DNA from: UBA8949 sp942493365
Lineage (GTDB): Bacteria > Bacillota > Clostridia > Saccharofermentanales > UBA5734
Length of the DNA: 64,000 nucleotides
Direction: 5' to 3'
Assembly (NCBI GenBank): GCA_942493365.1
Contig: OW818697.1
Coordinates: 806,001-870,000 of the forward strand
Below the pieces are notes generated by a model. That model worked only from the letters and a program-made list of their open reading frames with translations. It made no database searches and was not told where the DNA came from. Positions 17,829-26,430 of this stretch are shown one piece after another. The first letter of the stretch is position 1; each line of letters opens with the position of its first letter. A program made the translations under genes and the position numbers.

Positions 17829-19121
17829 ATGATCGAGATTAAGCGCGACAGGTACCTCAACCAGCTGATTCAGTTTCAGTGGGATGGACAGGTCAAGGTT
17901 ATTACAGGCATCAGAAGATGTGGGAAGTCATATTTACTTCGCACCCTGTTCAAAAACCACCTGCTTGAAAACGGTGTAAAAGATGAGCAGATTATTTCAA
18001 TTGAATTGGATCTGGCGAAGGATATTCGTTACAGAAATCCGCTTGAAATTTCGGCATTCGTCAGGGGGAAAGTTGAGGGGAAACCGGAAAAGTTTTACCT
18101 TTTTGTCGATGAAATTCAGATGTCGGATCAGGTGAAAAATCCATATAACCCGGAGGGCAAGGAAATTACTTTTTATGATGCGCTCAATGATTTGCGGGAG
18201 CTCGGAAATCTTGATGTGTATGTAACTGGCAGCAATTCGAAGATGTTATCTTCAGACATCCTTACAGAGTTTAGGGGAAGAGGCAATGAAGTCAGGGTTC
18301 ATCCTTTAAGCTTTTCTGAGTATTATTCGGCAGTCGGTGGCGATCAAGAGGATGCCTTTGACAACTATGCTTTTTTTGGCGGTATGCCGTTTGTTTTATC
18401 CAGGCCAAACGATACGGTCAAAATGAAATATCTGACATCTCTCTTTTCAGAGGTCTATTTGAAGGATATTGTCGAGCGCAAAAAGATTGCGCGTGAGGAT
18501 GTTTTGGCGCAGGTTTTTGACCTGATCTGCTCATCGATTGGCTCTTTGACAAATCCCAAAAAGATCGCAGATACTTTACGCTCAAAGCAATATGTTGATG
18601 TCTCCCAGGTCACAATTTCATCTTATATCAAGCACCTCGAGGATTCGTTTCTTGTTGCTGAAAGCAAGCGTTACGACGTCAAGGGGAAATCATATTTTGA
18701 CTACCCTTACAAGTATTACTGCGAAGATATTGGTCTTCGAAATGCTCGTATCGGTTTCCGACAGCAGGAGATGACGCACATTATGGAGAATATCCTATAC
18801 AATGAGCTTGTCATCAGAGGATTTTCCGTCGATGTCGGCGTTGTCTTTGCAAGGGAGCTTAATGCTAAAGGTCATTCTATTCGCGTGCCAAAAGAAATTG
18901 ACTTTGTCGCAACAAACGGCGGCAAGAAAACATACATTCAATCTGTCTTTGCGCTGGGAACAGATGAAAAGCAAGCCGCTGAGTTAAAACCATTCGCGCT
19001 GACTGGCGACTCTTTTCCGAAAATCATGGTCAGAAAAGACATCAGAAAAAGATGGTATGACGAAAACGGAATCTTGAACATCGGACTGCTTGAGTTTCTG
19101 ATGGACGAAACGGTTTTGTAA
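17829..19121 (+). CDS. AAA-family ATPase with DUF4143 C-terminal domain, copy 2
   Basis: A 430-aa P-loop ATPase, paralogous to 14148-15449. Walker A is TGIRRCGKSYLL (Lys33), Walker B is FYLFVDEIQM, and YVTGSNSKMLSSDILTEFRG is shared with copy 1. The DUF4143 C-terminus has PKEIDFVATNG. GGAG lies before the ATG. It is located directly after the AbiE remnant and before hipB; the function of this family is not established. The presence of two diverged copies within 4 kb fits repeated acquisition or an old duplication. Confidence 0.9.
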   Translation: MIEIKRDRYLNQLIQFQWDGQVKVITGIRRCGKSYLLRTLFKNHLLENGVKDEQIISIELDLAKDIRYRNPLEISAFVRGKVEGKPEKFYLFVDEIQMSDQVKNPYNPEGKEITFYDALNDLRELGNLDVYVTGSNSKMLSSDILTEFRGRGNEVRVHPLSFSEYYSAVGGDQEDAFDNYAFFGGMPFVLSRPNDTVKMKYLTSLFSEVYLKDIVERKKIAREDVLAQVFDLICSSIGSLTNPKKIADTLRSKQYVDVSQVTISSYIKHLEDSFLVAESKRYDVKGKSYFDYPYKYYCEDIGLRNARIGFRQQEMTHIMENILYNELVIRGFSVDVGVVFARELNAKGHSIRVPKEIDFVATNGGKKTYIQSVFALGTDEKQAAELKPFALTGDSFPKIMVRKDIRKRWYDENGILNIGLLEFLMDETVL

Positions 19122-19160
19122 GACCAGATTGCATTGAGTGCACTATATATAATGTCATAA

Positions 19161-19190
19161 TTGACACATAAAACATACATAGGCTATATA
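19161..19190 (+). promoter_or_regulatory. Promoter of the hipBA-type operon
   Basis: TTGACA (19161-19166) with TATATA (19185-19190) at 18 bases, or TATAAT (19187-19192) at 20 bases. The -10 region overlaps the inverted repeat 19187-19214, as expected for autorepression. Confidence 0.65.
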
Positions 19191-19214
19191 ATGTGCATAG
19201 TGTTGCATATTATA
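19187..19214. promoter_or_regulatory. Candidate HipB operator O1
   Basis: Inverted repeat: TATAATGTGCA, six bases, TGCATATTATA, with ten of eleven positions matching. It covers the -10 box of the hipB promoter. A further half-site on the minus strand (TATATAGTGCA) is at about 19139-19149. A matching palindrome lies downstream of hipA at 20959-20986. Confidence 0.65.
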
Positions 19215-19272
19215 CAGCTTTGCGTTATGATATAGAGAGAATACGATTGCTTATATTGAAAGAGGTGAAGCA

Positions 19273-19620
19273 ATGAGCAAATATTTTTCTTCTCATAGCG
19301 CATTATCTGAGATTGGTGCAAGACTAAAAGCATATAGAATCGATTATCCTTTAACGCAAAAGGAGCTAGCAGATAAATCAGGCGTTGCGGTACGAAGTGT
19401 TTTGCGCATGGAGAGTGGTGAGGATGTACAGTTTGGCAATCTGATTAAAGTGCTTATCGCACTGGACTTAGATGCCAATCTGGATATGCTCATTCCAGAT
19501 CCAACAAAGAGACCTTCATATTATTTGAAAGATAAGACGCTTATGCCACAAAGGAAACGGGTCAGAAAATCGGAGCGTAAAACCCCCCATACAGATAGTA
19601 AATGGGGAGATGAAAAGTAA
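19273..19620 (+). CDS. HipB-type XRE antitoxin/repressor
   Basis: A 115-aa DNA-binding protein with a helix-turn-helix (about residues 15-75: LTQKELADKSGVAVRSVLRM). It stands directly before a HipA-type kinase and its stop overlaps the kinase start by one base, the normal antitoxin-toxin arrangement. AGAGGTGAAGC precedes the ATG. The tail (about 85-115) is basic and probably contacts the kinase or DNA. It probably represses its own promoter through the palindrome at 19187-19214. Confidence 0.88.
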   Translation: MSKYFSSHSALSEIGARLKAYRIDYPLTQKELADKSGVAVRSVLRMESGEDVQFGNLIKVLIALDLDANLDMLIPDPTKRPSYYLKDKTLMPQRKRVRKSERKTPHTDSKWGDEK

Positions 19621-20915
19621 TGAATAATACGGCGACTGTTGTGCTTTGGGGAACAACTGTAGGATATTTTCATTTAGAAGAAGGCAAAAAATATGTGTCC
19701 TTTGAATACGATAAGGATTTCGTTCGCATCGGTATTGAGATAGCACCGCTCATGATGCCCTTGTCCAATAGAGTCTATGAGTTTCCTGAATTGGCTGGAC
19801 CGGCTTTTAAAGGTGTTCCAGGCTTATTGGCAGATTCTTTGCCGGACAGGTTTGGCAATGCGGTCATTGATCAGTGGCTCGCATCCAAGGGAAGAACACC
19901 GGAGTCTTTTAATGTGGTGGAGCGATTGTGTTATACCGGAAAACGCGGGATGGGCGCGTTGGAATACAAACCGGCAATGAGTTTGCACGGCGGCAAAAAT
20001 GACAAGATAGACATTGCAGGATTAGTAAATTTTGCCTCGTCTGTTTTGGAAGCTAGAGAGAATATTCATCTGTCAGCGCAGGATGATATGACTTACAACC
20101 AGTTGTTAAAGCTTGGAACCTCGGCTGGCGGAGCCAGAGCAAAGGCTGTCATTGCCTATAATGAAGCAACAGGCGATATACGTTCGGGTCAGATTGATCT
20201 GGACAAGGGGTATGATTTCTGGCTAATTAAGTTTGATGGTGTTACCAAAAATGGAGACCATACGCTTGAAGATGCTCCAGAATATACATTAATTGAGTAT
20301 GCGTATTACAAAATGGCATTAAAAGCAGGAATTGTTATGAGTGAGTGTAAGCTGCTGGAAGAAGGCGGCCGAAAGCATTTTATGACAAAGCGATTTGATC
20401 GAGTTGATGACAAAAAGCTGCATATGCAGTCATTGGGTGCAATTTCGCATATCGATTATAATGAGCCGGGATTATGCAGTTATGAAATGGCTGCATTAAC
20501 CGCACGAAGATTGGGCTTGCCCAGTCGTGATATTGAGCAGTTCTACAGAAGAATGATATTTAATGTTCTTGCGGTCAATCAGGATGACCATGTTAAAAAC
20601 ATTTCTTATTTGATGGATAGGCATGGGACTTGGACATTATCGCCGGCCTATGACGTAACCTTTGCATGTGATTCCGGCAATAAATGGCTGCAGGCTCATC
20701 AGATGACGATTAATGGCAAAAAATCTAATATCTTGATAGATGATATGATTTCATGTGGCCAAAACATGGACATGAAGACATTTAAGTGCAAGAAGATTAT
20801 AGAAGAAGTTAGAGATGCTGTAAAAGAATGGCAAACAACAGCACATTCTGTGGGAATTGGGGAAAAAGCAATTAGCTTGATTGAGAAAGAGATCGAAAAC
20901 AATCGTGCGGAATAG
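19620..20915 (+). CDS. HipA-type serine/threonine kinase toxin
   Basis: A 431-aa HipA-family kinase; E. coli HipA phosphorylates glutamyl-tRNA synthetase and causes growth arrest, but the target here is unknown. Seen motifs: N-terminal HipA_N part (residues about 8-110), the nucleotide loop GTSAGGARAKA (Ser168 in the position of the autophosphorylated Ser of HipA), the catalytic NQDDHVKN (residues 320-327) and the metal-binding Asp in SPAYDVTF. All look intact. It is co-translated with the upstream HipB-type gene (one-base overlap). Confidence 0.92.
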   Translation: MNNTATVVLWGTTVGYFHLEEGKKYVSFEYDKDFVRIGIEIAPLMMPLSNRVYEFPELAGPAFKGVPGLLADSLPDRFGNAVIDQWLASKGRTPESFNVVERLCYTGKRGMGALEYKPAMSLHGGKNDKIDIAGLVNFASSVLEARENIHLSAQDDMTYNQLLKLGTSAGGARAKAVIAYNEATGDIRSGQIDLDKGYDFWLIKFDGVTKNGDHTLEDAPEYTLIEYAYYKMALKAGIVMSECKLLEEGGRKHFMTKRFDRVDDKKLHMQSLGAISHIDYNEPGLCSYEMAALTARRLGLPSRDIEQFYRRMIFNVLAVNQDDHVKNISYLMDRHGTWTLSPAYDVTFACDSGNKWLQAHQMTINGKKSNILIDDMISCGQNMDMKTFKCKKIIEEVRDAVKEWQTTAHSVGIGEKAISLIEKEIENNRAE

Positions 20916-20958
20916 TATATAATAGGCCATTAGAGGCGTAATAATAACTATAATTAAC

Positions 20959-20986
20959 TATAATCAGCAATATGATGCACATTATA
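20959..20986. promoter_or_regulatory. Candidate operator O2, matching the hipB operator
   Basis: Inverted repeat TATAATCAGCA, six bases, TGCACATTATA. Half-site length and spacing equal those of O1 (19187-19214), and the right arm is the exact complement of the O1 left arm. It lies between hipA and the AbiEi remnant. In the 340-base gap 20916-21255 this palindrome, a promoter-like pair TTGATT (21006-21011)/TATAAT (21028-21033) and the remnant are all I see. Confidence 0.6.
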
Positions 20987-21052
20987 TTATCCTGATGGAT
21001 TCGTTTTGATTTTCTCCAGTAAAACATTATAATTGCTATAGGTGGTGAAAAT

Positions 21053-21246
21053 ATGATAAAGACCACAGCGATGTTGATGGACGAACTCAAAGATTATGTG
21101 AATCCGAAGCATGGCTGATCTTTTTGAAATAGCGAGCCTTTATCAGACGCAGAATCACAGGCTGCTGCAGTCGTATATCAGAAGGAGCATGAAAAATGGA
21201 TCAGATCATTGATCAAAAACGCTGCAAGCGACAACCGAAAAAATGA
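21053..21246 (+). pseudogene. Remnant of AbiEi antitoxin gene and AbiEii start (copy 2)
   Basis: A 21-codon frame from ATG 21053 reads MIKTTAMLMDELKDYVNPK, an AbiEi antitoxin N-terminus, then stops at 21118. A second frame from 21111 reads LFEIASLYQTQNHRLLQSY and RRSMKNGSD to 21212, the AbiEi C-terminus. The central domain is deleted. The toxin start (ATG 21196, MDQIIDQ) still overlaps but ends after 16 codons at 21246. The C-terminal part is closely similar to copy 1 at 17379-17615. The copy is dead, although a promoter-like pair and ribosome site remain upstream. Confidence 0.85.
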
Positions 21247-21255
21247 GGATGTTTC

Positions 21256-21768
21256 ATGAATGTCAAATTGGTCAAATTGTCACACGCCTATAAACATTTA
21301 TTGTTTGATATGATGGATGAATGGCTTGCAGTTGAGCAGGATTTTTCTCCATATATGGTCAGGAGAAATGACTATCGTAATTTTGACTATTACCTTGAAA
21401 ATTTGGAACTCAAAGCGGAAACGGATGATCGTGTTCCCGATTCCACTTTCTTTTGTCTGGATTTGGAGAAAAACATTTTTGTCGGCGCTATCAACATCAG
21501 ACACTACCTGAATCAAAGCTTGCTTCTTAATGGCGGTCACATCGGTGACGGTATCCGTCCAAGCCAAAGACGAAAGGGGTATGCTACCGAAATGATCAGG
21601 CTGGGGCTTGAGGAGTGCAGAAAAATTGGAATCAAGAAGGTGCTCATGACATGCGAAAAGGGCAATATCGGCTCTTCCAAATCCATTATCAAAAATGGTG
21701 GAATTCTCGAAAACGAAGTAGTAGTAGATGAAATAGTTGAGCAACGGTACTGGATCACCCTTTCATAA
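21256..21768 (+). CDS. GNAT-family N-acetyltransferase
   Basis: A 170-aa acetyl-CoA-dependent acyltransferase. The CoA-binding motif A is visible as GIRPSQRRKGYATEMIR (about residues 99-115), followed by KKVLMTCEKGNIGSSKSI and the motif for the last strand, RYWITLS. GAGGATG precedes the ATG. The substrate (amine, antibiotic or protein) is unknown. It may also be part of the mobile island, being just behind the AbiE remnant. Confidence 0.85.
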   Translation: MNVKLVKLSHAYKHLLFDMMDEWLAVEQDFSPYMVRRNDYRNFDYYLENLELKAETDDRVPDSTFFCLDLEKNIFVGAINIRHYLNQSLLLNGGHIGDGIRPSQRRKGYATEMIRLGLEECRKIGIKKVLMTCEKGNIGSSKSIIKNGGILENEVVVDEIVEQRYWITLS

Positions 21769-21860
21769 TCGATATTCAAAATGACAAAACAAATATATGG
21801 TCTGCAGAGGTATCCAGATGAACAAAATACTTCGAAATTAGAGTTTAATGGGGAGGATCT

Positions 21861-24170
21861 ATGATATTTCCCGTGTTGAAGACGAAGTTACAAAAGCCTC
21901 AATTGCCCATTACGATGATCTATCGAGAAGAACTGCTTAAAGAATGCAGCTGGGCCAATGTTATTTTGGTCTCTGCACAGGCGGGTTCTGGGAAATCAAC
22001 AGTTGTCAGTGCCTGGCTGTCCGAACAGGACAGGGCGTACTGCTGGTACAGCCTCGATGATTGGGATAATGAGTTGATGCAGTTTTTTTCATACGTGGCG
22101 GCTGGCATCAAGCAGATTGACAAGCGTGTATCCGAGACCCTGGAGCAGTTACTCGACGCTTTTCAATCCATCGGGTTTGAAGCGTTTGTAAAGGCGTTGA
22201 TTAATCAGCTGCATACCATCAACACGCCATTTATTCTGGTATTAGATGATTATCACATCATCCGCAACGAACTGATTCATCAAGCGATCAAGACGATACT
22301 CGAACATTTGCCGCCGTTCATGCGGCTGGTCTTGATCACAAGAGAAGACCCGCCGTTTCCGCTGGCCAAGTTGCGGGCAAGCAAGAATCTGTTGGAAGTA
22401 AGAATTTCAAAACTCAAATTTTCCGAAGCAGAAGCTAAAGCATATTTCTTGGAGCAACTGCAATTGGCGCTCAATGAAGAGCAGCTGCAGCATCTCTTCA
22501 AGCGGACGGAAGGCTGGATTGCAGGCCTCCAGATGAGTGCGCTTTATATGCAGAGTCATCAAAACATCGAGCTGTCAGTCAAGACGATTACGGCCAGCCA
22601 TTATTATATTATGGATTATCTATTGGAAGAGGTCCTTGAACGCCATCCTCCAGAGATAAAGTCGTTTTTGCTCGCCACTTCTATTCTGGATTCTTTTTCA
22701 GACGATCTTTGTGATTGTGTGATGCAACTCGAAGCGGGTACAAGCAGCAAAATCATTGAGAGGCTTGTAAAGTCGAACAGTTTTATCATCTCTTTAGATC
22801 CGTCTGGTCAATGGTATCGTTATCATCACCTTTTTCGCGATCTTCTCAGACAACGCCTAATCCAGAAATCAAAAAATGAGTTGGAACAGATGAACCTTCG
22901 AGCGGGACTGTGGTTCAAAACAAACGCGCGCGAACAAGAGGCAATCCATCATTTCATTCATGCAAAGGCCTTTGACAAGGCAGCGGAACTCGTTGAGTGT
23001 AAATGGTCTGAAATGGACATTCAGCTCCAGGCGGCTGGCTGGCTCGACATGGTCAAGAAATTGCCAGATGACATTATTGAAAGAAGTCCTGTTATTTGCA
23101 TGGGGTATGGATGGGCGCAGCTCGACATGGGAGAGATAGAAGCCTGCAGAGCATGGTTCGACAAGGCGCAGGTCCTGTATGATCGTTATCAGGCTCATGC
23201 CGATTCGGATGACATTATCATTTCCGACACGACGCAATTTAATCTGTTGCCAGCGACGATTGCCTCAGCAAATGGTTATATCGCTGCCGCAACGGGAGAT
23301 ATCGAAGGCATTTTTAAATATACCCAAGAAGCTCTTACCCTGATCCCCAGTGATCAGCATGCCAAAAGAGGGGTTGTTAGCATGTTGCTTGGAATCGCTC
23401 ATTGGAGAATGGGAAATCTTCAGGAGGCAGAAGCAGTGATTACGCAGTTCTTAAAGAGCATCAGAAGTTTTGTCAATCCGCTCCTTGAGAATTCTTCTTA
23501 TATGATGCTCGGCGAATTGTATATTCAGCAGGGGGCCTTGAGCAAAGCAAAGGCGATGTTTGAACAAACGATTACAAATCTGATCGAACAAAATCAGGTC
23601 CCAATTATTATTCCCAGTTTGTATTTGGGTTTAGCCAAAATCGCTTTTTTATTGAACGATAACAGGTCTGCCAAGGCATTGCTCGAAAAAAGCAAGGCCT
23701 ACGGTCAGCGATATGCCCTGATGGACTGGAAGTATAAATATAATATGCTACTGGCCAGAGTCTATTGCAGTGAAGGATTATATGATCTGGCGCGTCAGTG
23801 TGTCCAAGAGGGGAAAGCGAATTATTTCCACAATCCGCTGCCTGACGAAATAACCCTCGAAGAGATTGAGAATGCGATTGACATTGCTGAAGCATCAAGA
23901 CACCAAGATCCGAAAGCTGAGGGTACACCATCAACCAAGATTGGTTTTACGAAGGAGTTTGCCAATCAATCACTTTCAGAGCCGCTGACAGTTCGAGAAT
24001 TGGAGGTTCTGACTTTATTAACATCTGGCTTGTCCAATCAGGAAATTTGTGACACGCTGTTTTTATCGCTCAGTACCGTCAAAGGCTATAATCAAAACAT
24101 CTTTGGCAAGTTACAGGTTAACCGCAGGACACAGGCTGTGTTAAAAGCCAAAGAGCTTGACCTGGTTTAA
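21861..24170 (+). CDS. MalT-type LuxR-family ATP-dependent transcription activator
   Basis: A 769-aa STAND-class regulator. Walker A is SAQAGSGKSTVV (near residue 40), Walker B is FILVLDDYHII, a helical repeat/TPR-like middle (about residues 380-640) should bind the inducer or partner, and the C-terminal LuxR helix-turn-helix reads LTVRELEVLTLLTSGLSNQE. In MalT-like proteins ATP and inducer cause oligomerisation and promoter activation. Five same-strand genes follow within 130 bases, with the direct repeats at 24195-24224 in between, so it probably activates this run. The inducer is unknown. Confidence 0.92.
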   Translation: MIFPVLKTKLQKPQLPITMIYREELLKECSWANVILVSAQAGSGKSTVVSAWLSEQDRAYCWYSLDDWDNELMQFFSYVAAGIKQIDKRVSETLEQLLDAFQSIGFEAFVKALINQLHTINTPFILVLDDYHIIRNELIHQAIKTILEHLPPFMRLVLITREDPPFPLAKLRASKNLLEVRISKLKFSEAEAKAYFLEQLQLALNEEQLQHLFKRTEGWIAGLQMSALYMQSHQNIELSVKTITASHYYIMDYLLEEVLERHPPEIKSFLLATSILDSFSDDLCDCVMQLEAGTSSKIIERLVKSNSFIISLDPSGQWYRYHHLFRDLLRQRLIQKSKNELEQMNLRAGLWFKTNAREQEAIHHFIHAKAFDKAAELVECKWSEMDIQLQAAGWLDMVKKLPDDIIERSPVICMGYGWAQLDMGEIEACRAWFDKAQVLYDRYQAHADSDDIIISDTTQFNLLPATIASANGYIAAATGDIEGIFKYTQEALTLIPSDQHAKRGVVSMLLGIAHWRMGNLQEAEAVITQFLKSIRSFVNPLLENSSYMMLGELYIQQGALSKAKAMFEQTITNLIEQNQVPIIIPSLYLGLAKIAFLLNDNRSAKALLEKSKAYGQRYALMDWKYKYNMLLARVYCSEGLYDLARQCVQEGKANYFHNPLPDEITLEEIENAIDIAEASRHQDPKAEGTPSTKIGFTKEFANQSLSEPLTVRELEVLTLLTSGLSNQEICDTLFLSLSTVKGYNQNIFGKLQVNRRTQAVLKAKELDLV

Positions 24171-24194
24171 AGCAGTACTTGGTTTTAATAACCC

Positions 24195-24231
24195 CCCTAC
24201 TTCTGTCATCGCATTACCCTACTTTGGTAGG
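24195..24231. promoter_or_regulatory. Candidate activator sites upstream of the redox cassette
   Basis: CCCTACTT occurs twice as a direct repeat, at 24195-24202 and 24217-24224, exactly 22 bases apart (about two helical turns). The second copy is part of a palindrome, CCTAC, TTTG, GTAGG (24218-24231). Direct repeats in helical phase are what a MalT-like activator binds. Confidence 0.5.
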
Positions 24232-24299
24232 TGTACGGGTCTCTTTGGATTTTGTATGCTTGTTACAAAGAGGCACGGTTACTGCCGACGAGGTGATTC

Positions 24300-24500
24300 A
24301 TGATCTATGAAATTGTCATCAGTGGCTATATCCAAGAGACGTGGTTCGAAGAGCTCAGTATCATGAAGCAACCTGACCTGACAACGAAACTGCGCGGGCA
24401 AATCGTCGATCAAGCGGCCTTGTATGGCATTCTTCGAAGGATCAATGATTTGGGCGTTGAACTGATTTCGGTGAACCGTTTCAAAGAGGGGGGATCATAA
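24300..24500 (+). CDS. Small conserved protein, upstream of MDR oxidoreductases
   Basis: A 66-aa protein. The C-terminal pattern GQIVDQAALYGILRRINDLG is like a widespread small family found next to LuxR-type regulators and NAD(P)-dependent dehydrogenases, where it is annotated as hypothetical. GACGAGGTG stands before the ATG. Its stop is directly followed by the TTG start of the next gene, so the two are probably co-translated. No function is known. Confidence 0.75.
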   Translation: MIYEIVISGYIQETWFEELSIMKQPDLTTKLRGQIVDQAALYGILRRINDLGVELISVNRFKEGGS

Positions 24501-25451
24501 TTGAAAGCAATAGTCTATGTAAAAAACGGCACACCAGATAAGCTTGTCTTTCGTGACGTCGAGAACCCGGTGCCAGGAGTGCAGGAAGTGTTGGTGAAAA
24601 TCCATGCGGCATCGGTCAATGCCGGTGACTACCGTTCGATGCAAATGGGGAGCATTCCGAAGAACAAAATATTTGGTTCGGATATTGCGGGCGTGGTCGA
24701 GGCGGCGGGAGGCGAGGCAAATAAGTTTCGTCCGGGCGATGCAGTGACCGGTGATATTTCTGCATGTGGTCTGGGTGGATTTGCTGAATATGTTTCTGTG
24801 CCAGAACATGCGTTGGCGATCAAGCCTGCGAACCTCTCGTTTGAACAGGCGGCAGCACTCCCGATGTCTGCTGTCACAGCGTTGCAGGCTTTGCGCGATC
24901 AAGGTAATATCAAGCCGGGGTCCAAGGTCCTGATCTGCGGCGCAGGTGGCGGCGTTGGAACATTTGCGGTTCAGCTCGCCAAATATTTCGGCACGGAAGT
25001 CACCGCCGTCTGTGGCAAGGGGAATACGGAATTGATGCGCTCTCTCGGTGCAGATCATATCATCGATTATACGCAGGAAGACTTTACCAAAAGCGGCAAG
25101 AGATATGACCTGATCGTGGCGGTCAACGGTAGCCAGTCGCTTTCCACATACAAGCGCGCATTAATCGCCACGGGTACAGCTGTCGTGGTTGGTGGGGCGT
25201 TGACCCAGGTTATCAAGGCGTTGCTCCTGGGACCGGTCATGTCGCTGGGAAGAAAAAAGGTTCGCGTTCTTGCGGCTAAGCCCAATACAAAAGACCTTGA
25301 GTTTGTGATCAATCTTGTGGACAACGGCAGCATCAAGCCTGTGATTGACAGGCGATATTCATTATCTGAAACGGGCGAGGCTGTGCGCTATCTCAGTCAA
25401 GGTCATGCCCATGGCAAAGTGATCATCAATATTGTGAAGGAGGATCAATAA
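24501..25451 (+). CDS. Zinc-binding-type MDR NAD(P)-dependent alcohol dehydrogenase, copy 1
   Basis: A 316-aa medium-chain dehydrogenase/reductase. N-terminal GroES-like fold with KIHAASVNAGDYR and GSDIAGVVEAAG, then the Rossmann fold with CGAGGGVGTFAVQLAKYFG and LGADHIIDYT. No structural zinc Cys cluster is seen, so it is a quinone-oxidoreductase-type MDR. The start is TTG at 24501, with AGAGGGGGGATCA as ribosome site overlapping the previous gene's end. Substrate is unknown. It has a close neighbour of the same family (25453), one base after its stop. Confidence 0.88.
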   Translation: MKAIVYVKNGTPDKLVFRDVENPVPGVQEVLVKIHAASVNAGDYRSMQMGSIPKNKIFGSDIAGVVEAAGGEANKFRPGDAVTGDISACGLGGFAEYVSVPEHALAIKPANLSFEQAAALPMSAVTALQALRDQGNIKPGSKVLICGAGGGVGTFAVQLAKYFGTEVTAVCGKGNTELMRSLGADHIIDYTQEDFTKSGKRYDLIVAVNGSQSLSTYKRALIATGTAVVVGGALTQVIKALLLGPVMSLGRKKVRVLAAKPNTKDLEFVINLVDNGSIKPVIDRRYSLSETGEAVRYLSQGHAHGKVIINIVKEDQ

Positions 25452-25452
25452 C

Positions 25453-26430
25453 ATGAGAGCAGTTTTCGCGACAAAATATGGCGACCCGGATGTCCTGACC
25501 ATTCAAGAAGTTGCAAAGCCGTCACCCCAAGACAACGAGGTGCTGATCCGCATCCATTCAACCGTAGCGGCCTTATCGGATTGCGCATTCAGAAAAGGAA
25601 GCCCCTTTATTTCCCGGCTTTTCTCTGGGCTGATCAAACCCAAGCTGATCCCTGGTGATGTTTTCGCAGGCGTTGTCGAAGCAACCGGGAAAGCGGTCAC
25701 AATGTTCAAAGCAGGTGACGAGGTTTATGGGTCTTCCGGTTCAGCCATGGGCACCAATGCCGATTTCATTGTTTTGGCCGAAGATGAAGCCATAGCCATC
25801 AAACCGAGGAACATTACATTAGACGAAGCCGCCGCGATCAGCGAAGGCGCGCTGACGGCGCTGCCTTTCTTACGGGACAACGGGAAGATCACAAAGGGTC
25901 AGAAGGTGCTGATCAATGGAGCATCAGGCGGTGTCGGTACCGCTGCTGTACAGATCGCCAAATACTTCGGCGCCGATGTGACCGCCGTTTGCGGGCCTCG
26001 GAATATTAAACGGGTCAAATCGCTGGGAGCGGATCACGTGATCGACTATACGAAGGTCGACTTTTCGACAGCGGACGAGAAATACGACATCATATTTGAC
26101 GCGGTTGCAAAAAGCTCGTTCTCGCAGTGCAAAAAGGTCTTAACGGCGGAAGGGACCTATCTGACGACTGTTCCAACGGCCGGAATTATGGCAAGTATGA
26201 TCTTCTCCTCGTCTGCCAAAATGAAAGCGATTTTTGCAGCCACAGGATTGCGCAAGCCGCTCGAAAAAAGAAAAGACCTGAATCTGCTTAATTCAATCAT
26301 CGAAGAGGGCAAGCTGAAAGCCGTAATCGGCAAGACCTTTTCGCTTGAACAGATCGCTGACGCACACCGATACGTTGAGACAGGCCACAAAGTCGGAAAC
26401 GCAGTCGTTGCAATAAACTCGGCCCTATGA
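25453..26430 (+). CDS. MDR NAD(P)-dependent alcohol dehydrogenase, copy 2
   Basis: A 325-aa MDR protein, paralogue of the preceding gene. N-terminus MRAVFATKYGDPDVLTIQEV, then PGDVFAGVVEATG, and the dinucleotide fold with INGASGGVGTAAVQIAKYFG and LGADHVIDYTKVDFS. AAGGAGG precedes the ATG. The gene is separated by one base from copy 1 and overlaps the transporter gene by four. Two similar enzymes in one operon may act on related substrates or form a mixed complex; the substrate is unknown. Confidence 0.88.
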   Translation: MRAVFATKYGDPDVLTIQEVAKPSPQDNEVLIRIHSTVAALSDCAFRKGSPFISRLFSGLIKPKLIPGDVFAGVVEATGKAVTMFKAGDEVYGSSGSAMGTNADFIVLAEDEAIAIKPRNITLDEAAAISEGALTALPFLRDNGKITKGQKVLINGASGGVGTAAVQIAKYFGADVTAVCGPRNIKRVKSLGADHVIDYTKVDFSTADEKYDIIFDAVAKSSFSQCKKVLTAEGTYLTTVPTAGIMASMIFSSSAKMKAIFAATGLRKPLEKRKDLNLLNSIIEEGKLKAVIGKTFSLEQIADAHRYVETGHKVGNAVVAINSAL

